A program made the translations under genes and the position numbers. A DNA stretch of 64,000 bases from positions 1,178,001 through 1,242,000 of the forward strand of contig NZ_KI421498.1 of NCBI RefSeq assembly GCF_000473105.1, in the 5' to 3' direction. This DNA is from Phaeobacter inhibens DSM 16374 (lineage in GTDB: Bacteria; Pseudomonadota; Alphaproteobacteria; Rhodobacterales; Rhodobacteraceae). Below, piece after piece: positions 7,535 to 16,712 of this stretch. The notes under the pieces were generated by a model. It was not told where the DNA came from, ran no database searches, and saw only the letters and a list, made by a program, of their open reading frames with translations. Position 1 is the stretch's first letter, and each line of letters starts with the position of its first letter.

Positions 7535-8965
7535 TCAGGGCTGAGGAAACCGCACCTCAATGCGCAACCCGCGTTCGTCCGCAGTGTACATCAGCGCCAG
7601 TTCAGCCTCGTGTAGTTCAGCGATGGCCTTCACCATGGCCAACCCCAGACCCGCCCCGGCAGTGTTGCGACTGCGGTCAAGCCGATAGAGCGGATCCAGC
7701 ACGCGCCCCCGCTCAGCCTCCGGGATGCCGGGACCATCATCCGTCACCACAAGCCGACTGCCGGAGAGGTCAATGGCAATCCTGGCCCCCTCACCTGCGT
7801 GGCGAATGGCGTTTTCGATCAGATTGGCCAGCAACTGCATGATAAGGCTGCGGTCGGCATGGATGGTGGCGGCGTTGGTGATCCGACAGGACAGGCTTTG
7901 TCCCGCGTCCTGTGCCACCGCCTCATAAATCTCATGCACCTGCTCAACCACCACACCCAGATCTACTGCGGCAAATCCATCGCGTCGTCCCTGGCTTTGC
8001 ATGCGGGCAATCCGCTGGATCGCGCCAAAGATGGCGATGATGTCATCCATCTGCGCAATTGCGGCCTCCCGGTGCGCGGTCTGGTCTTCGGCCTCATCGG
8101 CCTGATCCAGATGCAGCCGCAGACGCGTCAGCGGTGTGCGCAGGTCATGGGCAATATTGGCCGAGAAATCAGACATCTGCCGAATGGAAGCTTGCAGGCG
8201 TTCCGTCGCGCCATCAATACGCGCGGCCAGCTCGTCAATATCGTCGCGGATCACCTTTGGTGCCAGCCGTAGGTCCAATTCGCCATCCGCAATACGGTCA
8301 AACCCGGCTCCGATCCGGTTCAGTCGACGCTGCGCCCGGATGCCAAAGATTAGCCCGATGATCAGCGCAGGTAGCGATAGGATGACCACAAAAACCAAGA
8401 TAACGCTGGTCAGATCGGACCCAAAGGCGCTGACGCCCGGTGCATAGACCACAAGATGTCCGTCCAGAACCGCGCCACTGTAAATCCGCCAGCCAAGATC
8501 CGCCTCGCTCTCAAAGGCCACATCAAAGGCAAGCTGCCCCGCAGCGGTCTCCTCGGCCGCGGGTCCGCTGTCGGAGAGCTCTTCCTCATCATCTTCGTCG
8601 ATCAGATCAAAGATCCGGTCAAGCGTCTCAAGCGCCTTAGGCTGAAACAGGGCTTCGGCCTCAAGAATATCAAATCCCTGGCTGTCAAAGGCGCCGCGCA
8701 GGACCGGTCCCAGAACTTTGCCGTCAGCCCGCAGCACCGCATAGCCGACGCCACTGTCCGAGAAGACTTCGGCGGTCACGATTTCCTCAGGAAACCGTCC
8801 CTCGCGCGTCAGTCGGTCACTAATGCGCTGATATTCCTCGCGCAGAGCCTCCTCGGTCTCGGCGCGGAATTCTTCGGTGATGACGTCATCCAGAAGCAGC
8901 CCGCCAAGGGTCAGCAGAACCAGGAAGGCCAGCGACAAGGCAATCGCCTGCCGCAGCGCACTCAT
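7535..8965 (-). CDS. Sensor histidine kinase with acidic periplasmic domain
   Basis: 476 residues from the ATG at MSALRQ. TM1 is near residues 7-25; a periplasmic domain of about 160 residues contains the acidic run DLIDEDDEEELSD; TM2 is near 190-213; then HAMP, H box FSANIAHDLRTPLTR, N box NLIENAIRHAGEG, G1 TDDGPGIP and G2 AGAGLGLAMV. A TTG that overlaps the end of the response-regulator gene is an alternative start, giving a longer cytoplasmic N-terminus. The gene is last in a run PepSY, glycine-zipper, regulator, kinase. The acidic patch recalls PhoQ-type divalent-cation sensing, which is inference. Confidence 0.87.
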   Translation of the reverse strand: MSALRQAIALSLAFLVLLTLGGLLLDDVITEEFRAETEEALREEYQRISDRLTREGRFPEEIVTAEVFSDSGVGYAVLRADGKVLGPVLRGAFDSQGFDILEAEALFQPKALETLDRIFDLIDEDDEEELSDSGPAAEETAAGQLAFDVAFESEADLGWRIYSGAVLDGHLVVYAPGVSAFGSDLTSVILVFVVILSLPALIIGLIFGIRAQRRLNRIGAGFDRIADGELDLRLAPKVIRDDIDELAARIDGATERLQASIRQMSDFSANIAHDLRTPLTRLRLHLDQADEAEDQTAHREAAIAQMDDIIAIFGAIQRIARMQSQGRRDGFAAVDLGVVVEQVHEIYEAVAQDAGQSLSCRITNAATIHADRSLIMQLLANLIENAIRHAGEGARIAIDLSGSRLVVTDDGPGIPEAERGRVLDPLYRLDRSRNTAGAGLGLAMVKAIAELHEAELALMYTADERGLRIEVRFPQP

Positions 8966-8990
8966 CCGGAAGAGGCGCTTAAAGAAGGAT

Positions 8991-9668
8991 CTAATCAATG
9001 AACATATACCCTGACCCGCGCACGGTTTTGATGAACTCCAGCCCAAACGGTTTTTCAATCTTGTTACGCAGGCGGCTCATATGGGTTTCGACAACACTAG
9101 TGGACGGATCGAAATTGATATCCCAGACCCGCTCCAGCAGCATCGCCCGGGTCTGGATCCGCCCCTTGGAGCGCATCAGAACCTCTAGCAGGCGAAACTC
9201 CTTGGGGTTCAGCAAAACGGTTGTCCCGTTGCAGGCGCAGGTCTGACTAAGCAAATCCAGATCAAGCCCGCGATGCGAGAGCCGCGTCGCTGTTTCTGCG
9301 GCCTCGGCCCGCCCGCGACGACCAAGGGCGGTGATCCGGGCCAGAAGCTCGGTCATGGCAAAGGGCTTGCTGAGATAGTCATCCGCGCCGGCCTCAAGCC
9401 CCTCGACCCGGTCCTCCACTGCACCAAGGGCGGTGAGCAGGATCAAGGGCGTGGTAATGCGCGCCGAGCGCAATGTTTTCAACGCCGACAACCCGTCCAA
9501 GTCCGGCGTCATCCGATCGAAGACCAGCACATCGTAGTCCCGCGTCGTCGCGGCCAGCAGCGCCTCACGGCCGTTTTCAATCCAATCAACCACATGGCCT
9601 GCGGCCGTGAGGCCCTTGACCGTCCAGGTCCCGATTTCGGGATCATCTTCCAGCAAGAGTATTCGCAT
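8991..9668 (-). CDS. OmpR/PhoB-family response regulator
   Basis: 225 residues. The receiver has acidic residues LEDDPE, phospho-acceptor Asp51 in VFDRMTPDLDG, and LSKPFAMTEL with the conserved Lys. The winged-helix DNA-binding domain runs from about residue 130, with LLNPKEFRLLEVLMRSKGR and VETHMSRLRNKI. It is immediately upstream of its kinase. The start was taken at the ATG; a TTG codon directly before it is in frame. Together with the upstream PepSY and lipoprotein genes it resembles PepSY-linked two-component systems. A candidate binding palindrome lies upstream of the PepSY gene. Confidence 0.9.
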   Translation of the reverse strand: MRILLLEDDPEIGTWTVKGLTAAGHVVDWIENGREALLAATTRDYDVLVFDRMTPDLDGLSALKTLRSARITTPLILLTALGAVEDRVEGLEAGADDYLSKPFAMTELLARITALGRRGRAEAAETATRLSHRGLDLDLLSQTCACNGTTVLLNPKEFRLLEVLMRSKGRIQTRAMLLERVWDINFDPSTSVVETHMSRLRNKIEKPFGLEFIKTVRGSGYMFID

Positions 9669-9820
9669 CAAGCCACCGCCAGTTTCGGGAGAGCGACCAG
9701 AGATCCGCCGAAACGGCCCCTAGGTGCTGAAGTCGGGTCATGCCCGATTTTGACTGATCACATCCGAGCATATGCCCCCCGACGCCGCAAGCCATAGCGG
9801 TACAGCGCCGGGTCTTGGCG

Positions 9821-10189
9821 TCATGCCAGAACGCGGTGCCCACGTCCCTGCATACAACGGATCAGAATGGTGCGCCGCTGTTCATCCCGCTCGCTCTGCC
9901 CCTCAAGGGCGCCAACGCCACCGCCAAGCACCGCGCCAACCAGCGCATCATCCGCGCGGTCGCCATCCTTGCTGTCCACGGCACCAATGATGCCGCCAAT
10001 AACCGCGCCTGTGACAGCACCGGATTGCAACGTCTTCTCCGTATGCCCTTCCGCCAAAGCCCGGCATGCCCCCAGATCTGCCTCATATCCAACCTGTCTG
10101 GGGCCGTCTGTGAGGAGTGGCTCATCAAAGCTATTGCTACACGCAGCAACAGTCACAAGCATCGCACATCCTGCAAAAATCATCTTCAT
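9821..10189 (-). CDS. Glycine-zipper lipoprotein
   Basis: 122 residues. The N-terminal signal peptide ends in VTVAACS, a lipobox-like site for lipidation on Cys. The mature part contains a glycine-zipper stretch (GAVTGAVIGGIIGA, then GAVLGGGVGALEG) typical of small outer-membrane-associated proteins. A GGAGAG ribosome site supports the start. It lies between the PepSY protein and the response regulator, in the same orientation, suggesting envelope-stress or cation-responsive co-regulation. The exact role is unknown. Confidence 0.75.
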   Translation of the reverse strand: MKMIFAGCAMLVTVAACSNSFDEPLLTDGPRQVGYEADLGACRALAEGHTEKTLQSGAVTGAVIGGIIGAVDSKDGDRADDALVGAVLGGGVGALEGQSERDEQRRTILIRCMQGRGHRVLA

Positions 10190-10375
10190 CGTCGTCTCTC
10201 TCCGTCGTCCGGATTGCCGTACCTCTGGGTGCCTCGGGTGTTCGGCAAATCGCTGTGACCGCATCCATCGCGGTCTGAAATCGCATGTCTTTTAAGTCGC
10301 TTCTGCTGTCCGGTTGCTCCGAGCATCGGGCGTCAAACCCTGCGCCCCGGACAGCAGCTAAATCCAAGCGGTGGC

Positions 10376-10852
10376 TTAGCCCTTGTCGTCCGTCACGGCG
10401 CAGTGTCCATCTTCGTCGTCATCATCATCGTCGTGACGGTCACCATTGAACATCGCGCCATCCATCAACGCTGCGAATTCCATCACATCTTCGATGTCTT
10501 CTTCGATCAACTGCTGCATTAATTCAGGGGTCGCCGCAGTCTGACGCGCGGTGCTGAGAACGGCCCCATCACCGGCGCTGATGATGACTTCCGTCAGACT
10601 GGTGGGCGCGGCGATGGTGGCCTCATAGACAGGCTTGCTGTTGAACTCTTCCATGCTGAGCTCGATCACACGCCCTTTTGCCTGTTCCTTGGCGATGGAC
10701 ATGGCCTGCTCAACACCGATGGGGGCGTTCAGCATCTGTTCATAGGTCAGGTCCGGTTCAAAAATCGTCTCGGCGCGCGCTGTCTGTGCTGCAAAGCCAA
10801 AGGCGATCAGCGTGGCAGTCATGACGATACCGGTGGTGGTCTTGGTAACCAT
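10376..10852 (-). CDS. Periplasmic PepSY-like protein with Asp-rich C-terminus
   Basis: 158 residues. A signal peptide ends near AQTARA. The middle resembles a PepSY module: helix around EQAMSIAKEQAKGRVIEL, then the strands KPVYEATI and TEVIISAGDGAVL. The C-terminus carries HDDDDDDEDGHC, an obvious candidate for cation binding. PepSY proteins are often encoded next to, and controlled by, two-component systems, as seen here. An AGAGAGGA ribosome site precedes the ATG. Function is not established; a periplasmic buffer or accessory sensor for divalent metal is an inference. Confidence 0.7.
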   Translation of the reverse strand: MVTKTTTGIVMTATLIAFGFAAQTARAETIFEPDLTYEQMLNAPIGVEQAMSIAKEQAKGRVIELSMEEFNSKPVYEATIAAPTSLTEVIISAGDGAVLSTARQTAATPELMQQLIEEDIEDVMEFAALMDGAMFNGDRHDDDDDDEDGHCAVTDDKG

Positions 10853-10946
10853 GGGGTGTCCTCTCTTGGTGGGACCGGGGCGATCACTGCACCCCGGTTG
10901 ATGAGAGGAACTTGGCGGTTCAGACTTACATGGTCTCTTCCGCTGC

Positions 10947-10962
10947 CTTACAAATTTGTAAG
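10947..10962. promoter_or_regulatory. 16-bp perfect palindrome, candidate operator
   Basis: CTTACAAATTTGTAAG is a perfect palindrome about 95 bp upstream of the PepSY-like gene and just past the stop of the TRAP large permease. It resembles TTACA-N4-TGTAA sites of metal-responsive OmpR-type regulators (CopR/CzcR type), so the regulator 1.3 kb downstream is one candidate. An ScfR-type TTTGYAAA site is an alternative reading. Confidence 0.45.
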
Positions 10963-10975
10963 CTAGGCAAAAACA

Positions 10976-12376
10976 TCAGGCGAGGCTGGGCAGCCACAGT
11001 ACAATTGACGGGAAGGCAACCAGAATCGCGATGGTGATCCCATCCGCAATGAAGAACGGTGTCACACCTTTGAACACATCCTGCACCGTCAGATCGTCGC
11101 GTACCCCCGCCACAACGAAACAGTTCAGACCAATGGGCGGGGTAATCAGACAGAATTCGGCCATTTTGACCACCAGAATACCAAACCAGATCGCACACAT
11201 CGGACCGGACATGCCAAAGGTGCTCTCCGCCGCTGAAACATATTCGCCGCCATTGAGCGCCATCACAGCCGGGTAGACCACCGGCAGAGTGAGCAGCAGC
11301 ATACCAATCGCATCCATGAACATGCCAAGAACCGCATAGGCCAGCAGGATGCAGATCAGGATCAGCATCGGCGAGAGCGTCAGCGAGGTGATCCAGTCGG
11401 AAAACGCCGCCGGCAGCTCGGCGAAGCCCAGAAAGCGCACGTAAATCAGCACACCCCAGATGATGGTGAAGATCATCACCGACAGTTTGGCCGTCTCCAA
11501 CAGCGCGTCTTTCAGCTCCGCCCACCGCATGCCGCGATAAAGCGCCATCAGAAACACCACAAAGGCCCCGATTGCGCCGCCTTCGGTTGGCGTACCCCAG
11601 GCATCGCCACCAAAGGGGTTGTAAACAAACAGGATAATTGTCGCGACGACGAAAAGGATCGGCAACGCAGGCGGCAAAGAGACAAGCCGCTCCTTCCAGG
11701 TGAAGCCGGTGACGGCGGGGCCAAACCCCTTGATCGTCATCGCCATACCTATGATCAGCAAACCGTAAACCACCGCTGAGAAGGCACCTGGGATAAAGCC
11801 TGCAAGCAGCAGTTTTCCCACGTCCTGCTCAACGATGATCGCATAAATCACCAAAATGGCCGATGGTGGAATGAGCGAGGCCAGCGTGCCCCCAGCCGCA
11901 ACCACGCCCGCCGCGAAGCGTTTGTCATAGCCAATTTTCAGCATCTCCGGGATGGCGATGCGCGCAAAGACAGCGGAGGTTGCAACCGACGCGCCAGAGA
12001 CCGCGGCAAAGCCAGCGGTGGCAAAAACGGTGGAAACCGCAAGACCACCCGGCACCCATGCGAGCCAGCGCTTCGCAGCCTCAAACAGCGCCTTGGTGAG
12101 CCCCGCATAATAGGCAAGATAGCCGATCAGGATAAAGGTCGGGATAAGGCTGAGCGCCTGACTGGAGACCTTGGAATGAGGCACTTGTCCGGCGGTCTTC
12201 ACCGCAATGGTCACCGCCTTGGTGAAACGCTCAGGATCATAGCCAAACTTGGCCCAGAAAATCCAGACGAGGCCAACCAGCCCGGCAAGGCCGGCGGCAA
12301 AAGCGACCCGCATTCCCAGAAGTACCGTCGCCAGAAGAAAGCCGCTGACCCAGAGGCCGATTTCGATAGGTTCCAT
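10976..12376 (-). CDS. TRAP transporter large permease, DctM family
   Basis: 466 residues with about 12-13 membrane segments, normal for DctM. Typical family stretches are GVVAAGGTLASLIPPSAILVIY and the end segment ITPPIGLNCFVVAG. It forms the sodium-coupled translocation unit of a tripartite ATP-independent periplasmic transporter, driven by the DctP-type binding protein two genes upstream. It follows the small permease by 11 bases. The substrate is an organic acid in most relatives, but the sequence does not specify which. Confidence 0.9.
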   Translation of the reverse strand: MEPIEIGLWVSGFLLATVLLGMRVAFAAGLAGLVGLVWIFWAKFGYDPERFTKAVTIAVKTAGQVPHSKVSSQALSLIPTFILIGYLAYYAGLTKALFEAAKRWLAWVPGGLAVSTVFATAGFAAVSGASVATSAVFARIAIPEMLKIGYDKRFAAGVVAAGGTLASLIPPSAILVIYAIIVEQDVGKLLLAGFIPGAFSAVVYGLLIIGMAMTIKGFGPAVTGFTWKERLVSLPPALPILFVVATIILFVYNPFGGDAWGTPTEGGAIGAFVVFLMALYRGMRWAELKDALLETAKLSVMIFTIIWGVLIYVRFLGFAELPAAFSDWITSLTLSPMLILICILLAYAVLGMFMDAIGMLLLTLPVVYPAVMALNGGEYVSAAESTFGMSGPMCAIWFGILVVKMAEFCLITPPIGLNCFVVAGVRDDLTVQDVFKGVTPFFIADGITIAILVAFPSIVLWLPSLA

Positions 12377-12387
12377 TACCTGCCCCC

Positions 12388-13038
12388 TTAGTCGCGGTCG
12401 CTGGCGGAGGTTGACACTCCGCCCAGATGTTCAGCTTCTGCCGCGGCCTGTTCAGCCGCGCTTTGCACCAGTGGCACTGCGGCGGGGCGCGCCAGCCCCA
12501 GCACCAGCGCCCGACCGTAGCCCCAAACCTGCAGCAACAGCCGAAGGCACAGCACTGCAAACGCCACAGGCGCCAGCAACTTGGCAGGCCAGATCGGCAG
12601 GCCAATATCGATCGAGCTGTCGCGGCTCCATAGCGGTGCGGCAAAATCAAAGGAGCGGAGAAAATGTGACCAGCTCCCCCAAAGCAGCGCGAGCATGAGA
12701 GCCAGGATCAGCAGGACAGAAATCAATTCAAACAGCCAAAGCGCCCGCCCACGCAAGGCAGAGATCACCAGATCCATCCGGATATGGCTGCCATCCCGCT
12801 GCACAAAAGAAATACCCATGAAGGCAATCAGCGGCATCACCTGTTCGATCCAGTCAACATACCCCGGCAGGGGCGCGTTGAACGCGTTGCGCCCGCCAAC
12901 CGATACCACCGCCAGCACCATCAGTGAAAACACCGCAAGGCCACTGATCAACGCCATCACGCGTTCCAACCGCAGCAGTTGCCTGTCCCATCTGCTGATC
13001 AGGCTGCCATCTTCCAGCACCGCCGCACTGCCTGCCAT
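12388..13038 (-). CDS. TRAP transporter small permease, DctQ family
   Basis: 216 residues with four predicted membrane helices (about 29-50, 65-83, 102-125, 145-170), the DctQ topology. The signature LAVVSVGGRNAFNAPLPGYVDWIEQV and MGISFVQRDGSHIRMD is clear. It pairs with DctM in the inner membrane. An unusual C-terminal extension rich in Ala and Glu follows the last helix. It sits between binding-protein and large-permease genes, with a hairpin before it. Confidence 0.87.
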   Translation of the reverse strand: MAGSAAVLEDGSLISRWDRQLLRLERVMALISGLAVFSLMVLAVVSVGGRNAFNAPLPGYVDWIEQVMPLIAFMGISFVQRDGSHIRMDLVISALRGRALWLFELISVLLILALMLALLWGSWSHFLRSFDFAAPLWSRDSSIDIGLPIWPAKLLAPVAFAVLCLRLLLQVWGYGRALVLGLARPAAVPLVQSAAEQAAAEAEHLGGVSTSASDRD

Positions 13039-13076
13039 GCCCTGCCCCCGTTTTCTCTAGTCTACATTCACGCAAT

Positions 13077-13109
13077 AAAGGGCCGGCGCAGAACTGCCCG
13101 GCCCCCTTT
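13077..13109 (-). terminator. Intra-operon hairpin between TRAP dctP and dctQ
   Basis: On the minus strand a GC-rich stem of about ten pairs (13077-13086 with 13098-13109, one bulge) lies after the binding-protein stop, followed by only three T residues. It probably acts as a partial terminator or 3' stabiliser giving more binding protein than permease. Confidence 0.6.
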
Positions 13110-13124
13110 GCAACTATATAAAGA

Positions 13125-14141
13125 TCAGCTGCCTGACCGCTGATCGCTCAGGGTTTTCTGCACCAGATCATAAAGCTCCTGTGCAGGCAGGCCTTGAGCG
13201 CTCATGTCTGCAATCCACTGTTCGCGGATCGGGTCGGCGGCCACTTTGCGGAACTCTGCCAGCTGGTCTTCGGAAATGGTGACCTTTTCGACGCCTTTTT
13301 CGGCCAGAACACTGTCCCATTTCTCAAGCAAGGCACCGTAGTTGGCGAGGTAATGTGCGATCGCCTCGTCCACGGAGCTGTCGAGCGCCTCGCGCTCAGC
13401 ATCGCTCAGCGCCTCATAGGCATCGGTGTTCACAACAACCGGGCAGTTCACGGTGCCGGGGTTGAGGTTCTCAGTCCACCAGTCGGCCTTGTTGATGGTG
13501 CCAAAGCTCAGATGTGCATGCTGGGCAAAGGCAACGGTGTCAACCACGCCGGATTCCATCGCATTATACGCCTCGGTCGCGGTTACGGAGGTAGGCACGG
13601 CACCAACGGCAGAAAACGCCTTACCGATGCCACCGGTGGCCCGCACACGCATATCCTTGAATTCGCCCAGCTCATCACGGGCCTCACCTGTGCCGACGAT
13701 ATTGTACTGCGGCATCGGCGAGGTCATCAACAGCTTCGCGTTCCAGCGCGCCAGATCTTTCTGCACGGCAGGATGTGCATAAACCGCGTGGCTGACGGCC
13801 ACCTCTTCCTCAAGGTTTGCAACACCTAGGAATGGCAATTCTAGCACGGTAATCGTCGGGTTTTTATCCCGGTGATACCCGGCGCAGAACTGCGCCATCT
13901 CGAAGGCACCGATGGAGATCCCGTCGAGATTCTCTTTGTTCTTTGACAGGCCACCATAGCTGATGTTCATGGTGAATTCGCCGCCGGTCTTCTCAGAGAC
14001 CAGCTCAGCCAGTTTTTCAACATGTTCGGTAAAGGCGCGCCGCTTGCCCCAGACGGAGACATTCCATTCGGTGGCGGCCGCACTGCCTGCAATGGACAGG
14101 CCCGCAATCGCCGCAGTTGCGACGGTCAGATAAGTGTTCAT
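13125..14141 (-). CDS. TRAP transporter substrate-binding protein, DctP family
   Basis: 338 residues with a signal peptide cleaved near GSAAATEW. Family features are YGGLSKNKENLDGISIGAFEMAQF, LPFLG, and the substrate-clamping Arg in FKDMRVRATGG followed by ATEAYNAMESGVVD. It captures substrate in the periplasm and delivers it to the DctQM pair encoded next. Promoter sequences are expected in the long gap upstream. The ligand cannot be assigned; DctP clades bind carboxylates, ectoine, taurine and others. Confidence 0.9.
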   Translation of the reverse strand: MNTYLTVATAAIAGLSIAGSAAATEWNVSVWGKRRAFTEHVEKLAELVSEKTGGEFTMNISYGGLSKNKENLDGISIGAFEMAQFCAGYHRDKNPTITVLELPFLGVANLEEEVAVSHAVYAHPAVQKDLARWNAKLLMTSPMPQYNIVGTGEARDELGEFKDMRVRATGGIGKAFSAVGAVPTSVTATEAYNAMESGVVDTVAFAQHAHLSFGTINKADWWTENLNPGTVNCPVVVNTDAYEALSDAEREALDSSVDEAIAHYLANYGALLEKWDSVLAEKGVEKVTISEDQLAEFRKVAADPIREQWIADMSAQGLPAQELYDLVQKTLSDQRSGS

Positions 14142-14742
14142 GAGTTCCTCCCAGTTTGTACTCTTGCCTCATTGTCCCCCTGCCAGCCGCTCAAGCACCT
14201 GAGCGCAGGCCTGCCCACAATCATCAGATCACGGTCCCTTGGAGGTACAAAGCGACGAGCATCTGGCACCACGCTAGCGCCAAGCCAAGGCGCTGCCAAC
14301 CCCACAAGACAGCCGTGCGGCATGGGCACAAAACCTGCTCACATCGTGGGCACATGGATCATTTCTAGCCACCAAGAGCGCACCAGGCACGGTCTGACGC
14401 GCGACAGCCTGGCACAGTTTGCCGCAGGCGATGGGGCCAGTCGCCGCTGGCTGATAGCGCCAGCACTGCGCCCTGCTTCGAATTACAGCCTCACGCGCGA
14501 GGCCAAGGATTTACAGCCAACACTATGATAAACAACACATCACCCTCATATAAACCCACAAAATTTACAATCAAACCTCTGAAAGAGAAATAGATTTACA
14601 GGTAAACCCTTATTCCATGGACACTTATTTCCTTATTTTCAAGCTTGGGTATTATCGCTGCGGAGGACGGAAAGGGTTTGACACATCTCGCTGTGCGCTG
14701 TGGTGTGCCATTCCGAGAACAGACTGGAGGGAGGGACACAAG
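14142..14742. promoter_or_regulatory. 600-bp divergent promoter region (TRAP operon and acs)
   Basis: No coding region is convincing here. The left two thirds is GC-rich without recognised sites. From about 14516 to 14620 it turns AT-rich, which fits an acs promoter. This AT-rich part and its left flank carry the TTTACA elements listed separately. Confidence 0.6.
14482..14606 (+). repeat. TTTACA direct elements upstream of acs
   Basis: Same-strand copies ATTACAG (14482), TTTACAG (14510), TTTACAA (14564) and TTTACAG (14595) occur in the acs upstream region. The last is part of the perfect 12-bp inverted repeat TTTACAGGTAAA. The final two are 31 bases apart, about three helical turns. The same words recur upstream of the ABC operon at 41.6 kb next to an ScfR-family gene. 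Confidence 0.45.
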
Positions 14743-16704
14743 ATGACCCAGGAGAGCGACAGCAAAGCCTATGCGCCGTCGGAGGAGACGGTTGCGCGTG
14801 CCCATGTTAACGCCGCACAATATGATGAGATGTACGCCGCTTCTATGCAGGATCCAGAGGGTTTCTGGCGTCAGCAGGCGGAGCGGATCGACTGGATCAA
14901 ACCCTTCACCCAAGTGAAGGACGTGGACTTCACGCTCGGTAATGTCTCGATCAACTGGTACGCAGACGGCACGCTGAATGTCGCCGCCAACTGCATCGAC
15001 CGCCACCTTGACACCCGCGGCGATCAGACGGCGATCATCTGGGAGCCCGACAGCCCCGATGAGGCTGCACAGCACATTTCTTACAAGCAGCTCCACACCC
15101 GCGTCTGCCGTATGGCCAACGTCCTGGAGACCATGGGCGTGCGCAAAGGGGATCGCGTGGTGATCTACCTGCCGATGATCCCCGAAGCCGCCTATGCCAT
15201 GCTGGCCTGCGCCCGTATCGGCGCAATTCACTCCATTGTCTTTGCCGGTTTCTCGCCAGATGCCCTGGCGGCGCGGGTCAATGGCTGCGATGCCAAGGTC
15301 CTCATCACCGCGGATGAGGCCCCCCGTGGTGGCCGCAAGACCCCGCTGAAATCCAACGCCGACGCCGCGCTCCTGCACACCAAGGACACTGTGAAATGCT
15401 TGGTGGTCAAGCGCACCGGCGGCCAGACCACGTGGATCGACGGGCGCGACTATGACTACAACGAAATGGCGTTGGAGGCGGACGACTACTCAAAACCCGC
15501 AGAGATGAATGCCGAGGACCCGCTGTTCATCCTCTACACCTCCGGCTCCACCGGCCAGCCCAAGGGGGTTGTACACACCACCGGCGGCTACTTGACCTAT
15601 GCCGCGATGACCCATGAGATCACCTTTGATTACCATGACGGCGACATCTACTGGTGTACGGCGGATGTGGGCTGGGTAACCGGCCACAGCTATATCGTCT
15701 ATGGGCCGCTGGCCAATGGTGCCACCACGCTGATGTTCGAAGGCGTGCCGACCTACCCGGACGCCAGCCGGTTCTGGCAGGTCTGCGACAAGCATAAGGT
15801 GACGCAGTTCTACACCGCCCCCACTGCGCTGCGCGCCCTGATGGGTCAGGGCAACGAATGGGTCGAAAAATGCGATCTGTCCTCTCTGCGCACCCTTGGC
15901 ACCGTGGGCGAGCCGATCAATCCCGAAGCCTGGAACTGGTACAATGATATCGTCGGCAAAGGAAAATGTCCTATTGTCGACACGTGGTGGCAGACCGAAA
16001 CCGGTGGTCATCTGATGACCCCCCTGCCCGGTGCCCATGCAACCAAGCCCGGTGCGGCGATGAAGCCCTTCTTTGGCGTGGCTCCCGTGGTTCTGGACCC
16101 GCAGTCCGGCGAGGAAATCACCGGCAACGGCGTCGAAGGTGTGCTCTGCATCAAGGACAGCTGGCCCGGCCAGATGCGCACCGTCTGGGGCGACCATGAG
16201 CGGTTCGAGAAGACGTATTTCTCGGACTACAAAGGCTACTACTTCACCGGTGATGGCTGCCGTCGTGACGCCGATGGCGACTACTGGATCACTGGCCGCG
16301 TCGATGACGTGATCAATGTCTCCGGTCACCGCATGGGCACAGCCGAAGTCGAAAGCGCTCTTGTGGCTCACGCCGCCGTCGCGGAGGCCGCCGTGGTAGG
16401 CTACCCGCACGACATCAAGGGACAAGGCATTTATTGCTATGTCACGCTGATGAACGACCGCGAACCGTCGGATGAGCTGGTGAAGGAGCTGCGCACCTGG
16501 GTCCGGACCGAGATCGGCCCGATTGCCTCTCCTGATGTGATCCAATGGGCGCCGGGTCTGCCGAAAACCCGCTCCGGCAAGATTATGCGCCGCATTCTGC
16601 GCAAGATTGCGGAGAATGATTTTGGCAGCCTTGGTGACACCTCAACCCTCGCCGATCCGTCGGTGGTGGATGATCTGATCGCAAACCGAGCCGACAAAGG
16701 ATGA
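14743..16704 (+). CDS. acs: Acetyl-CoA synthetase (AMP-forming)
   Basis: 653 residues, normal for Acs. It activates acetate with ATP and CoA to acetyl-CoA, releasing AMP and pyrophosphate. Motifs: [20 protein letters not shown] around residue 264 (AMP-binding P-loop), [13 protein letters not shown] (A5), [20 protein letters not shown] (A7/A8), and [11 protein letters not shown] with Lys613, the site known in Salmonella Acs to be inactivated by acetylation. The start follows an extended GGAGGGAGGG ribosome site. The stop abuts the adenylate kinase gene. Upstream TTTACA elements suggest control by a short-chain-acid regulator. Confidence 0.96.
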   Translation: MTQESDSKAYAPSEETVARAHVNAAQYDEMYAASMQDPEGFWRQQAERIDWIKPFTQVKDVDFTLGNVSINWYADGTLNVAANCIDRHLDTRGDQTAIIWEPDSPDEAAQHISYKQLHTRVCRMANVLETMGVRKGDRVVIYLPMIPEAAYAMLACARIGAIHSIVFAGFSPDALAARVNGCDAKVLITADEAPRGGRKTPLKSNADAALLHTKDTVKCLVVKRTGGQTTWIDGRDYDYNEMALEADDYSKPAEMNAEDPLFILYTSGSTGQPKGVVHTTGGYLTYAAMTHEITFDYHDGDIYWCTADVGWVTGHSYIVYGPLANGATTLMFEGVPTYPDASRFWQVCDKHKVTQFYTAPTALRALMGQGNEWVEKCDLSSLRTLGTVGEPINPEAWNWYNDIVGKGKCPIVDTWWQTETGGHLMTPLPGAHATKPGAAMKPFFGVAPVVLDPQSGEEITGNGVEGVLCIKDSWPGQMRTVWGDHERFEKTYFSDYKGYYFTGDGCRRDADGDYWITGRVDDVINVSGHRMGTAEVESALVAHAAVAEAAVVGYPHDIKGQGIYCYVTLMNDREPSDELVKELRTWVRTEIGPIASPDVIQWAPGLPKTRSGKIMRRILRKIAENDFGSLGDTSTLADPSVVDDLIANRADKG

Positions 16705-16712
16705 TTGCCGAC

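Noticed and set aside
14617-14742. N-terminal extension of Acs from an upstream ATG
   Set aside because: The added residues are Cys-rich and unlike any Acs, while the ATG at 14743 has a very strong ribosome site.
14142-14742. Short open frames in the acs/TRAP intergenic region as small genes
   Set aside because: They lack ribosome sites and conserved features, and the region behaves like a long divergent promoter.
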